Assembly (NCBI GenBank): GCA_049999725.1
Contig: JBNGIS010017934.1
Span: 1-40,054, forward strand
DNA length: 40,054 bases
Source of the DNA: Haplomitrium mnioides
Taxonomy: Eukaryota; Marchantiophyta; Haplomitriopsida; Calobryales
Direction of reading: 5' to 3'
The position numbers and the translations under genes are program-made. The notes below the pieces were generated by a model. The model did not search any database. It saw only the letters and a list, made by a program, of their open reading frames with translations, and was not told the origin of the DNA. Below, piece after piece: positions 9,786 to 20,555 of the stretch. The first letter of the stretch is position 1, and the number at the start of each line of letters is the position of its first letter.

Positions 9786-10395
9786 GAGTTTACTAACTTT
9801 CTTGTCTTGCAAGTTTACTAGCCTTATTGTTTACAAGTTTACTAGCTTACTTGTCTTATAAATCTTCTAACTTCTTTTTCTTACAAGTCTTTTAGCTTCT
9901 TTGTGTGAAAGGTTTTGTAACTTACTTGTCTTACAAGTTTGCTTGATTCATTATCTTATAAGTTTTATAGTTTGATAACACTACAAGCTTGCTAGTTTCT
10001 TTATCTTTCAAGTTTACTAGATTCTTTGTCTTACAAGTTCTCTAGTATGTTTGTCTTGTATATTTACTATCTTCATTGTCTTACAAGTTTACTAGCTTCT
10101 TTGTCTTATAAGTTTACTAGTTTTTGTCTTGTGTGTTTACTAGCTTTAATATATTGCATACTTTAACTTCATTCTCTTAGAAGTTTACTAATGTCTTGTA
10201 TACTTTTATTGCTTCATTGTTTTAGAAGTTTATTAGCTTATTTGTTTTGCAACTTTACTAGCTACTTTGTCTTATAAATTTATTAGCTTACTTGTCTATT
10301 AGCTTCATTGTCCTACAAATTTACTAACTTACTTGTCTTACATGCTCTTTTAACTTCTTTGTCTTACAAAATTTCTAGGTTTGTTTTCTTTCAAG
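9786..10395. repeat. 25-bp tandem array
   Basis: The unit is close to cttctttgtcttacaagtttactag, repeated about 24 times with substitutions and small gaps. Clear copies are around 10075-10125. It starts exactly where the similarity of B3 to the other chromovirus copies ends. No coding potential was seen. Confidence 0.85.
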
Positions 10396-10850
10396 TTTAG
10401 TTTTATTATGTTGAAGCTCATTATTGTTTAATGATTTCATACTACTACTACTACTATTGAAGTTTTACTATTTGCATTTATTTCAATCTAAATTTTATAA
10501 CTAGATATTTATATTTCTTTATACTACTTATCTATTTTGTTTTATCAAGCTCTAAGTTTGGTTTTAGCAACCAAATATATAATTTGACATTATTTTTTAA
10601 TTGAAATTTTTTATCTAATTTAGTATCTATATATTTTTAGTTTTGTTAGTTGAAGTCTTCTACTAGACTTTGAGAGTCTTTTTACTTATACCAATGGTAA
10701 GATTTTCTAGGTCTTTATTTACAACTAACTTTTTGTTCTCTTGGTTTGTAGAGCGGTACATTACAAGCTTGTTAGTTAAATAAAAAAACTCTCAAAATTG
10801 GTTTAAAAAGGAGAACACTAAATTGAACAAGAGCACATAAATGCATCGAA
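10396..10850. other. AT-rich stretch without a gene
   Basis: It contains a short CTA/ACT trinucleotide run (about 10440-10457) and AT-rich sequence. No gene was recognised. GC content rises sharply at about 10850. Confidence 0.5.
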
Positions 10851-10910
10851 AAGACAACCTCACCATCTTCTTTGTCTCATCCCTTTCTCAGCACATGCCT
10901 TCTCTTTTCA

Positions 10911-10935
10911 CTCTACTCTACTCTACTCTACTCTA
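10911..10935. repeat. CTCTA pentanucleotide microsatellite
   Basis: Five perfect copies of ctcta. Confidence 0.95.
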
Positions 10936-11274
10936 ATGGGACTACCCAACTAGCTTCTACATTCTAAATCTCTGAATTCCATTCTGTGAATTCCAGTGTT
11001 TGGTTTCCTTGAACAGGAAAGCTACTCTACATACATTCATGCGTGTGAGATGCATTTGTTGTTGCTCAACACTAGTGTAGTGTAGTCTAGTCTGTCTCCA
11101 TTCACACTTTTCTTCGCTGCTTATTAAAGAAGCACATGCTGTTGGTATAAAGAAAGGAAAGGGTAACATGGATGAAGCAGCCAAGGAAGGAAGGAAGAGA
11201 GGCCCAGAACACGAGACGAGAAGAGAGGAGACACATGTGACATGTATTTACAAGAAGGAAAGACTTTGAGAAGC

Positions 11275-11306
11275 ACATGACACATGACATGACATGACAT
11301 GACATG
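11275..11306. repeat. CATGA pentanucleotide microsatellite
   Basis: About six copies of catga, the first two separated by two extra bases. Confidence 0.9.
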
Positions 11307-11963
11307 CGAGGGAAGAGAAGGAAGGGACGTGAAGTAGTTGAAAAGTTGAAAAGCAAGGGACGACGGACGGTGGAAGGGGAGCGGCAGTCAGCACATGCAG
11401 TAGGGCAGTAACTCGGGCAGCAGTCTGCAGGCTGCCCGCGAGAAAACCCGGGAAGGAGTATCCGGCGAAGGAGTCGCACAGACGAGTGGCCGTACGTTTG
11501 ATCACGTGACCGTAAGCCGTCGGGCCGCCGTACCTGGGAACTTTTACCCCGTCGCACGTACTCTGGAGAGGACCAGTGTAGTGTAGTGTACAAGTGAGTG
11601 GAGGGAGAGGAGAGGAGTGGAGTCCTCTTCTCTCGTTCCCATACGCGAGGGAGGTAAATAAGAGTAACGTGCCGCGCTGTAACAACCCAAGTTAACGATG
11701 AGCCTAAATGAGCGGCGCTAATAGCGGAATCGTACAACAGAAGTCATTAACTAACGATGATGATTGTCCACAGGAATCATTATATAATTCGCCTCTCAAC
11801 GTGCTCGCTATCTGCGTTGTTCTTGGAACGAACCGAGTTTCGGGTCGGGAGGTACCGGCAGCAGCCTGTGGCACCCCAGCCGTGGCCTGATGACTCATCC
11901 CGTGCAATGATGGACTGTAGGTGCGGACTTTTCATTGGCTTCCTATAAACCGTTTTCTGGGCT

Positions 11964-11994
11964 CCGGTCACCTGCCTGCAAGGCAGGTGACCGG
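11964..11994. other. Perfect 14-bp inverted repeat with 3-base loop
   Basis: Left arm ccggtcacctgcct (11964-11977), loop gca, right arm aggcaggtgaccgg (11981-11994). The arms are exactly complementary and GC-rich. No T-run follows, and a eukaryotic context makes a bacterial-type terminator irrelevant. It is too short for a typical plant microRNA precursor. Confidence 0.9.
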
Positions 11995-12066
11995 GCACCG
12001 GCTAGACGTTTCACGGCGTCATTAGATGGTGTTGCTGACTTGACGTTGACTGTTGGCACCGACGGC

Positions 12067-12072
12067 CACGTG
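12067..12072. promoter_or_regulatory. G-box (CACGTG)
   Basis: A palindromic bZIP/bHLH core in the context ggccacgtgct. Others in the same island are at 11503-11508, 12906-12911 and 14409-14414. No target gene can be assigned. Confidence 0.4.
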
Positions 12073-13438
12073 CTATCTATACCAGTAAACAAAAGCCACA
12101 TGTCATTGGCCTTCAGGCTGCCACGTAGACTCTACCCTGTGAGCCTCGGTAAACTGCCCGACGCCGTTTAGGCTCGGCAAAATCAGACGGCGCCAGTGCC
12201 ATGCATCCATGCATGCATGTACAGTATGAATGGATGGGGTGGGGTTTGACTGACAAGGGGCCGATCGTCTGCCTAACTCGAGTTACCAGCTACTGAGTAT
12301 ACCGTACCCAGCTACCGGCATACATTCCCAGGGTTTATGATGTACGGAGCGCCGTGCCTGTCAGCGCAGCGCATGTGGCGGGCTGCTTCAATTCGCGCTC
12401 GATGTAGGAACATAAAATAGCGAAATTCGCTTAGGTTACTACGCGACGGGCGGAACTGTAGTGATATCCCGTCGGCAAGTTGTATCCTAGGAGATTCCGA
12501 AGTGAGATTGCGGATTACAAATGGCTAAGCAAATTCCCTCACATTCCCCCATCTCTCCGAGAGAAAACGCTTTCTGCTGCTGTGAGATTCTTGGCGAGAC
12601 AGCATGAGAACGGGGTAGATGAGTGATCCTCCCCTCCATTCATGAGTCCGTCCATGTGCACGCCAGGTGGAGTTAACGCTCCAGATCTTTTTCCCGTCGC
12701 CGTACGTGGTGCAGTTTGACTCATCTTCTTCGTTTCGATTCATGATCGGAGGAGGGGGAAATGGGGGAAGGGAATGGAGTACGTAGCCATAGCTAGCTGG
12801 CTGCTGAGAAGAATGAGTTCAAGTACAGCAGTGTGGGCTAAAAATACAGTAATTATGAACACATTAAATTATATCTGTACAACCGCCTAAAATAATTCGA
12901 GTGACCACGTGCTTGGATTTCTTTCCTCTGCTTTTGCCCTTTTTGACGCTCAATCCACGTAAGGCCTTCTTCATTAACTGCCTTGAGATGCGAGCGCCTC
13001 AAACGTCTCGTTCCAAAGTGGAATGTCTTCTGAGGAGATATTTAGTGGGGAGCCGGAAATCAGAATATCCCGACCATGCGGAAACGGTTTGAATGGGAAG
13101 AATTGCGAGTGCAATAAAGTAAAGTCACCGACCAGGGGACGCTTCCGCCGCCGTCTGCGCCGCCGAGCAGAAGATTTGAAGGGGCAAGTTGATGACGAGT
13201 ATAGAATCATGGAGAGGGAATACATACAGTACCCATGATATTATATCACGGTGAATAGAAGATTGACGTTCAGATAGCGCTCTGGTGGTGGGCCGTAGAC
13301 CTTCTGTGGATTATTACTCTGCACTCCCACCTATCAAAGGAGCGTGCGAATATTGCGTTCTGTTTGCTTGTTATGCCACGCTTCTCTCCCCCCTCCACCC
13401 CACTCTCTCCACCAACCTCCCATTCCCCAATGCAATGC

Positions 13439-13467
13439 ACCTCACCTCACCTCACCTCACCTCACCT
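13439..13467. repeat. ACCTC pentanucleotide microsatellite
   Basis: Nearly six perfect copies of acctc at the head of a 250-bp CT-rich tract. Confidence 0.95.
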
Positions 13468-14168
13468 GCAAGCACTCCCTCACTCCCTCTACTTGCTCCT
13501 CCTCGTACGTATCCTCCCTCCTCCTGCACTCGCTTCTGCTGCTCCCCACCATCCCCACTGCAGTGCACTGCGGTACTCTCCGTCTCACTCTCGCGTGCGA
13601 TCTCTCTCCCTCTCACACGAACGCTCCTCCATTCGTTCCTGCATCTGCTCTCTTCTTCTTCCCCGTTTCTCTCGCACGCGTTAGCAAGAAGCAATCTCTC
13701 GCTTGTCATCTTTTACAAGAGAAGCAAACAAATCCAGAAGGAGCCATTATGATGGAACCCTCCCTTTACTGCTTCTGTCAACGGTGCGCCGTCCACGACA
13801 AATAGCGCCTCCGCTCCAAGCCCCACTCCGCGTTGACCCCTTACCTGACACACCCGATATTAGAGCCTTCGGACACTCACTACCCATCCCTCCCTTTTTA
13901 CTCTACGCTTTGCCATACCTACCTCCCCTCCTCTTGCAATCATTGGTCGCCGTCCGTTATGTACGCTCCACATTTCTCCAATCGCCGGCAGCACTATTCC
14001 CGGCGGCCAGTTTACCCTCTGGTAGAGATAGAGCAAGTGGCAGCCCAGTGAACGCAATGATTGATTTACCCTCCCTTTCATTTAGGGACCATATGTTTAT
14101 ACATCATCATATTAATACACTATCTCAAGTACATTAGAAGTGGGTCCCCTCACTCTGTACCGGTAGTA

Positions 14169-14185
14169 CCGAGGCTAAGCCTCGG
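14169..14185. other. Perfect 8-bp inverted repeat
   Basis: ccgaggct, one base, agcctcgg. A short palindrome of unknown role. Confidence 0.8.
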
Positions 14186-14699
14186 CAAAGCCAGATCATG
14201 ATGAATCGTAACTGTAACAGCCGCCAAATCTAGCTTGTCTCTAAACTGAGATGAGGGTGTAGTGTACTTGGTTAGTTAGCAAGGCAGCCCGACATTCTCC
14301 ACTGCATCCTCTCTTCTCTCCCTCTCCCTCCTTTGTACTCTAGGAGATGACATTGGCGGAAACACTTAGCGACCAACAGCAGCCAAAGTAAAGATGTAAG
14401 AACTCGGTCACGTGTTAGTTCGGTGACATCATGTGTCCGCAATCTCAGCTGCGGGTCCCGCTATTCCTCTTCGTCTACTACCCACTCTCCTCCTTTTTAC
14501 CCCAGGTGTCGGTGTTCTTATGGCAAAGGTGGGCCCATGGTGGGCTCCGCTTTTAGAATCTTTCCCCAAGGGAATGAAAGGGAGCGTTTGTAATCTGAGT
14601 TCCATAAATGTTTGTAACGAACTGTTAACTATTTGATGCCAAATTTAATCATTCCGTTCTGTTACAATTTAGTAACGAAAAGATGCTTCAATTACTCAT

Positions 14700-14830
14700 C
14701 TCTATATATAAATATTCTTATCTCTTTTCTCCTTCTTCTTTGAGAAAGGATAGATAAAAGGCAACCACTACACTACACAACCAATTCCAATTCTCTTCTC
14801 TTCTCTTCTCATCGAGTCTTTGCTCTACCT
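14700..14830 (+). promoter_or_regulatory. Orphan promoter-like block (TATA box and CT-rich leader)
   Basis: The sequence ctatatataaata (14702-14714) is a good TATA box. About 75 bases downstream is a TTCTC repeat (14791-14810, four copies) like the CT-rich leaders of moss and liverwort genes. No open frame follows; the 58-bp array begins at 14901. It is either a non-coding promoter, a promoter cut off from its gene, or chance. Confidence 0.35.
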
Positions 14831-14900
14831 TTCTAACATAAGCACAAAAGTTCATGAAACAATTCAACCAATTGTTTTCTTCATATCTAGCTAGTTAATT

Positions 14901-15283
14901 AGCTCAGTGCTCTATATCTAGCGGTGCTCCAACTCCACTAGCATAGCAATTCTAAATTAGCTCAATGCTCTATATCTAGCGGTGCTCCAACTCCACTAGC
15001 ATAGCAATTCTAAATTAGCTCACTAGCATAGCAATTCTAAATTAGCTCAATGCTCTAAATCTAGCAGTGCTACAACTCCACTAGCATAGCAATTCTAAAT
15101 TAGCTCAATGCTCTATATCTAGCGGTGCTCCAACTCCACTAGCATAGCAATTCCAAATTAGCTCAATGTTCTATATCTAGGAGTGCTCCAACTCCACTAG
15201 TATAGCAATTCTAAATTAGCTCAATGCTCTATAACTAATAATGCTCCAACTCCACTAGCATAGCAATTCTAAATTAACTCAAT
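14901..15283. repeat. 58-bp tandem array, left part
   Basis: Units begin agctcaatgctctatatcta at 14901, 14959, 15017 (shortened to 27 bases), 15044, 15102, 15160, 15218 and 15276. Spacing is exactly 58 except for the shortened unit. The units are similar to one another, so the array is younger than the 37-bp one. The last unit is cut after eight bases by element B2. Confidence 0.93.
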
Positions 15284-15663
15284 TGTAAAATAACTCTAAG
15301 AGAAATCAAAGAATTCCAAATAAGTAATACTTCAAGACAACTCTAAAAGAGTTAAATAACTCAAAACCAAATAACAAACCAAATCCAAGAGTGTTAGCCA
15401 AAGTCAAACAACCAAAGAGCCAAACCGAATTGAGAGGAACTCCAGAATGAAGAGTGGGGCTAAGAAGCCTTTTTATTTATACAAGAGAAGAGGGTGTCAT
15501 CCCTCTTTCTTCTCTTACAAGTCACTTCTCATTTCAGCCCTAAAGGTGACTATCTACCAAAAGTGACTTCGAATGCAAGTAACCTAAAAGTGACTCACTA
15601 CCACTTCGTTCACTCTTCTCTATTTTCTTATAAATAACACAACCTTATGCTTGTACTATTACA
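15284..15663 (-). repeat. 3' LTR of B2
   Basis: 380 bp. On the plus strand it runs from TGTAAAATAACTC to CTATTACA. It has two gtgactt-type internal repeats where the 5' LTR has three. Confidence 0.93.
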
Positions 15664-15676
15664 TAATCCCTACTAT

Positions 15677-18600
15677 CTAGTCGATGACATCCTCGTCATT
15701 GCTGCAACTTTCAAAAATTTTAATAGCTTATTGAGTATTCTCAAGATTTGAAGAAGGTTCCCAAGTAGCATCATGAAGTGGATAGTCTTTTCACAAAACC
15801 TTGTATTGAACTTGTGGATGCCACCCGCGTTTGATAACTCGTTTCGCCAAAATGCAGTCTACTTCAAATTCTTCATGATCATAAAAAACAATAGCTGGAA
15901 GAGGAAGTTGAACAAGATTTGGAAAAGAAGATGGACTAGGAACAAAAGGCTTAAGTTTAGACACATAGAATATAGGATGAATCTTCATATGAAGAGGAAG
16001 ATCAAGTTTATAAGCAACAAGAGAAATAACCTAAGAAATAGAGAAAAGACCAATCCAAGCAGAAGATAACTTACGAACTTGAGTATCTAGAGACAATGGA
16101 AGATCATAAGTGGATAACGTAACTTGGTCACCTAAAACATAAGAGCAATCACGATGACGACTATCGGCATATTTTTTGCCAATTTTGAGCAACAGTAAGA
16201 TGGTTGCGAGCATCTTGCAAAGAAGAAGATAAACGAGACAAAAAAGTAGAAATACTTGGAACATTAGAAGAAGTAGGAGAAAGCAAACCACCGAAAACAA
16301 GAGGATGTTGACCCAAATTAAAAAAGAAAGTAGAAAACCCAATACTTGCTTGTTTGGAGTTGTTGTAGGCAAACTCCATAGCCGGTAAGAAACTATCTCA
16401 ATCGGTCTGATGAACATTGATGAACGTGTGAAGCATCTCCTCCATAGTGTAATTAGCACGCTTTGTTTGCCTATCTGTTTGCGGAAGATAAGCAGTAGAC
16501 ATAGAAAGTTTGGTTCCTAGAAGTTTGAATAACTCTCGCCAAAACTTTCTAATGAAATGCGGACCCAATCAGATATTAACACATTGGGCATTCCGTGATG
16601 GTAAAAAATAGCATCAAAGTAAAATTTTGCCAATTGTGGAGCATCCACTGTATCTACCATTGGCGCTAAATGAATATGCTTGCTCAACTTGTCCACAAAC
16701 ACCACAATAGCAGTAAACCCACAAGGCGTCGTTGGAAGTGAAGTAACAAGATCCAAACTTACATGTTCCCAATGAGCAGTAGGAATTGGTAACGGTTGAA
16801 GAAGTCCCGCTGGTTTTTGATTTGAAGCTTTGTTTCGTTGACAACTTTCACATGAACAAACAAAACCACAAACATCTCGAGCCAAGTTAGGCCACCACCA
16901 AGTGCGTTGAAGCAACTCTGTAGTTTTATCTACTCCAAGATGCCCAAAGATAGGAATGTCATGCGCTTCTTGTAAATAAGCCATTCGAAGCGTATCATCT
17001 TGTGGAACATATATTTGATGGCCTCGATAGAGAATGCTATTTCAAATGGAGAAAGAATGATACTCACTATTCTTGATGGTCAATCGTGCTCGAACCAAAC
17101 TAAATAAGTCATCTTCTTGTAGTTTTTGACAATAACTCCCACTAGTTGCATCATCTAAATGTAAGATACTAATGTTGCTCACCTCTATTGTATTCGCTCG
17201 ATGATCCGGCCTTCGTGACAATTCATCAGAAATGGTGTGGAACCTTCTTGGCTTGTACTCTAGCTTGATATCAAAGAGTTGCAATGGATCCTCCCATCGG
17301 TGATGGTGACTTGTCATATTTTCCAAATGAATTGATTGTAACAATGGTTTGTGATCTGTGCGCATAAGTACAAACCTTCTTAAAAGATAATGCCTCCATA
17401 TTTTTGTAGCATAAACCATTGCCAATTGTTCTCGATCCCTTGCAGAATAGTTTCTTTCTACCGCATTCAATCGATGTGACATAAAGACAATTGGATGAAG
17501 TCCATCCTCAAACTCTTGTTGCAAAACTTCTCCAATAGAAAAATTAGAAGCATCAAAATCAACTATACAACGTGCATTTGGATCATATGGCTGTAGAATA
17601 GGACAAGAAGAGACTGCATCCTTGAGCTGTTGAAATGCCGCTTACTCTTTGACAATCCATTGAAACTTGACCTCCTTGTCTAGCAGATCTGTAAGTGGTG
17701 TAGCAATATGTACATAACAATGGATGAATTGTTGATAGAAGCTTGCCAATCCATTGAAGGCTCTAATGTCCTTTGCCTCTTTTGGTGTTGGCCACTTAGT
17801 AATAGCCTTGATTTTCTCTTCTTCCATCTTTATACTATTCGCAGACACCTTGTGCCTTTAGTAAGTAACCTCTTGCTTCCAAAATTCGCACTTGGATCTC
17901 TTACAATAAAACTTCCAATTGCGCAATCTTTGCAAAACTTCTTTTAGATGATTGCGATGCTCAGCTTCAGTTTTGCTAAAAATAAGAATGTCATCCAAGA
18001 ATACCAAAATTGACTTATCCAATAACCCATCAAAAATTCAATGCATTTAATCCATGAATATAGCCGGAGCATTAGTGAGACCAAATGTAAGGACCTTCCA
18101 CTCAAAATGTCTATACCTTGTATGAAAAGCTGTCTTTGGCACATCACTTAGCTTGATAGGAATTTTCCAATAACCACTTCAAAGATCAAGCTTTGAAAAG
18201 AACTGCGCACCATTCAGTTGATCCAACAAATCATCAATACGCGGTAAATAATAGGCATTCTTTATGGTTTGCTTGTTCAGACCACGATAATCAGTGCAAA
18301 GACGAAATCCACCATTTTTGTTTGGTACAAAGAATATTGGTGCTCCCCAATATAAAGTACTATGTTGAATGAAATCCTTCTCAAGAAGATTCGTCAAAGT
18401 CTTGCGAAGCCCTTCCAACTCTTGTGGCAATAACCTATATATAGGCCAATTATACAGAATACTTTGTGGTATCAACTCAATCAGAAAGGGCATTCTATGA
18501 TCATCTGGTAATCCCTTTGGCAAATCATCCGAAAATACATCTAAAAACTTCTTCAAGATATTATCAATCATTGATGTCGATATAGATTTCCCTCCCTCCT

Positions 18601-19080
18601 TGTTCAAGTCCACAATAGGCTTGATCCATATATCAAAGACATGCAACTCTTTCTCCATCAAAACATTATGCTAAACTGATTTGGGCTTCTTCACCAACAA
18701 TGTCAAACGCTCCAAAAGAAATTGCTTTCCTTGTAAAGTAACTTGAATTTGGCATTTTGCCCAATCAACTTGAGCAGAATGATCTTCAAGCCAAAAGAAG
18801 CCTAAAATAATGTTATACAGTACGGATGCAATAACAAAATCCATAAATTCCTCATAATCTTTGCCAATCCTAAGAAGAAATGGCTTGTGAGAATGGAATA
18901 CCTCATATTTTTTGCCATCAGCTATAGTCAAAAAACTTCCCTTGATAGACAAAGTTGTAGCTTTGATTTTGTTTGCAAAACATAGTGAAAGAAATTTTCA
19001 AAACTTCCACAATCTACCAACATTCTACAAGAATGCTCATCCACCATACCGTCTAGATGAAACAAGGTAAATTTAATTCT
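15677..19080 (-). pseudogene. pol pseudogene of B2 (protease to chromodomain)
   Basis: The protease motif reads LVDCGS (aspartate triad 19006-19014), with cysteine where Ser/Thr is usual. The RT begins in 18661-18179 ([11 protein letters not shown], then FFSKLDL), and the active site FLDD is at 18001-17990. A PTPKEAKDIRAFNGLASFYQQF linker region lies in 17848-17642. RNase H (DFDASNF, then MSHRLNAVERNYSARDREQL) is at about 17570-17400. The integrase zinc region (H, H and CESCQRNK) is at about 16960-16840. The integrase core runs on to 16517 and keeps ISD, though the following residues are altered. The chromodomain (RVIKRGWHPQVQYKVL) lies in 15988-15791, with the final stop at 15679-15677. Stops separate these blocks, so no complete enzyme is made. 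Domain order defines Ty3/gypsy. Confidence 0.88.
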
Positions 19081-19223
19081 TGTCGAGCTTTTCATTCCAT
19101 TGGAACTAATTAAGCTCTCACTAAACCGCTTGACTATCTTTACTGAGGTCGGTCGTTTCCCTGATTTTCTTCTTCAACAACTGCCACTTGAACAAGAGCA
19201 CGTGGTTGACCTTGGCGACATAG

Positions 19224-20029
19224 GCAATTTGCAATCATATGACGAAGCTGTCGACAATAAAAACATCCTCTACTTTGGCGTAGACACTCACGCTCTCCAT
19301 CAGTGAGTGCCACTCTCTACGTTGTATCAATCTCCATAAGTACAGTCTCATTTGCTGACACACAAACATTTGGTAAAGCTTGTTGTGGACGTGGACGTGG
19401 TCTAGCCTCGTTGGTCGCTAGTAGCGAGTTATATCGTTCTGCCATACTCATTGCTTCTTCTGGTTGAGATGGCTCTCTCATTGTCACTTCCATCCTAGTG
19501 CGAGGCTTCAATCCTCGAACAAAGCTTCTCCCTCGCTCACATTAGGAATTTGTATAATGATATTTTGAAATTACGTGACATAGCTCCTTACCATACCAAG
19601 TTGCTTCAATTCTGCCAAACGATCTCTTTCCACCTTTGGAGCATTCAAAACCCTAAATCTTATATTTACCGCTTCTTTAAACTCTTGCCTAGAAGCAATT
19701 GGAGTGACTAATCCACGTTGAGCTTTCTCAATTTGATATCTCCACTAAGTCTTTGCCACTCCTTCCAACTGACTTGCAACAAATAGAATTCTTCTACCAT
19801 CCTCTCTTATATTGGTAGCATCAAAATATTGCTCACAATCGAATAAGAAATTTTGAGATGTACTAAGAACCGTCTTCTCATCATAAGCCTTTAGCTTGGG
19901 AAACCGCACACGACTTTCTTCTTCTTGAAAAGATGCCCTATTCCCCATTTGCATTTGAACTTCTAGCAAGCGAGAAAGATGTTTAATTTGTTGTTGCATT
20001 GTTTGCATCCTCCCTTCTTGATTCTCCAA
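19224..20029 (-). pseudogene. gag pseudogene of B2
   Basis: Read on the minus strand, the frame starts at 20029, where the usual ATG (present in B1 at 2142 and B4 at 24177) has become TTG. The N-terminal glutamine-rich segment (QTMQQQIKHLSRLLEVQMQ) and the FLFDCEQYFDATNI motif are intact. The frame breaks near 19745. It resumes in 19511-19317 (RMEVTMREPSQPEEAMSMAE). A canonical CCHC zinc knuckle, C-X2-C-X4-H-X4-C, lies at 19265-19224 (CFYCRQLRHMIANC). This copy therefore shows the ancestral knuckle that B1 has lost. Confidence 0.85.
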
Positions 20030-20047
20030 TCCACCAAAAAGAACGTA

Positions 20048-20059
20048 GCTCTGATACCA
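20048..20059 (-). other. Primer binding site of B2 (initiator tRNA-Met)
   Basis: The plus strand reads gctctgatacca, the exact complement of TGGTATCAGAGC, one base inside the 5' LTR (which begins at 20061). This is the usual plant initiator tRNA-Met primer site and fixes the element's orientation as minus. Confidence 0.93.
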
Positions 20060-20060
20060 A

Positions 20061-20496
20061 TGTAAAAGAACTCAAAGAGAAATCAAAGACTTCCAAATAA
20101 GTAATATTTCAAGACAACTCTAAAAGAGTTAAACAACTCAAAGCCAAATAACAAACCAAATCCAATGGTGCTAGCCAAAGCCAAACAACCAAAGAGCCAA
20201 ACCGAATTGAGAGGAACCCCAGAATGACGAGTGGGGCTAAGAAGCCCTTCTATTTATACAAGAGAAGAGGGTGTCATCCCTCTTTCTTCTCTTACAAGTC
20301 ACTTCTCATTTCAGCCCTAAAGTTGACTCTCTACCAAAAGTGGCTTCGAATGCAAGCAACCTAAAAGTGACTCTCCACCAAAAGTGACTTCAAAAGCAAG
20401 TAATCCAATCTTAACCTTAAAAGTGACTCACTACCACTTCATTCACTCCTCTCTATTTTCTTATAAATAGCACAACCTTATGCTTGTACTATTACA
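20061..20496 (-). repeat. 5' LTR of B2
   Basis: 436 bp, from TGTAAAAGAACTC to CTATTACA on the plus strand. It carries one more copy of the internal accaaaagtgacttc repeat than the partner LTR. The TATA-like element appears as ctatttataca near 20250. Confidence 0.93.
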
Positions 20497-20555
20497 TCAA
20501 TGCTCTATATCTAGTGGTGCTCCAAGTCCATCGGTGTACCAATTCTAAATTAGCA
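20497..20555. repeat. 58-bp tandem array, right part
   Basis: It starts with the tcaat target copy. Bases 20502-20551 complete the unit interrupted at 15283 (8 + 50 = 58). This last unit is more diverged than the others, and the array ends here. Confidence 0.88.

Larger units (their letters stand above)
10851..14890. other. GC-richer non-coding island with regulatory-like motifs
   Basis: About 4 kb of visibly higher GC than its flanks. Open frames here (for example 11102-11737 on the minus strand and 13285-14137 on the plus strand) are low-complexity or arginine/serine/proline rich, overlap each other and match no family I know. The island contains four CACGTG G-boxes (11503, 12067, 12906, 14409), a perfect 14-bp-arm hairpin (11964-11994), a second hairpin (14169-14185), CT-rich blocks (13380-13700) and a TATA-like block (14702-14714). 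It could be promoter or leader sequence of a gene whose body is displaced, a long non-coding RNA locus, or plain intergenic host DNA. Transcript data would be needed to decide. Confidence 0.45.
15284..20496 (-). mobile_element. Complete chromovirus (Ty3/gypsy) copy B2 with both LTRs
   Basis: This 5,213-bp element is bounded by LTRs at 15284-15663 (3') and 20061-20496 (5'). It is flanked by a perfect target-site duplication tcaat (15279-15283 and 20497-20501). Removing the element and one tcaat restores an exact 58-bp unit of the surrounding array. Reading on the minus strand the order is LTR, primer site, gag with zinc knuckle, protease, RT, RNase H, integrase, chromodomain and LTR, the standard chromovirus arrangement. 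The LTRs differ by roughly 6% in the first 265 alignable bases by eye, plus a 56-bp length difference, so the insertion is not recent. Coding regions carry several stops and shifts. Confidence 0.95.

Noticed and set aside
11102-11737. 211-aa minus-strand open frame in the GC island
   Set aside because: No recognisable domain; its Ser/Arg/Leu/Cys-rich composition mirrors CT-rich DNA and microsatellite translation (repeated MSCHVMSC), and another long frame overlaps it.
13285-14137. Several overlapping 106-155-aa plus-strand frames
   Set aside because: They are different readings of the same CT-rich tract with proline, serine and leucine bias; none resembles a protein family.
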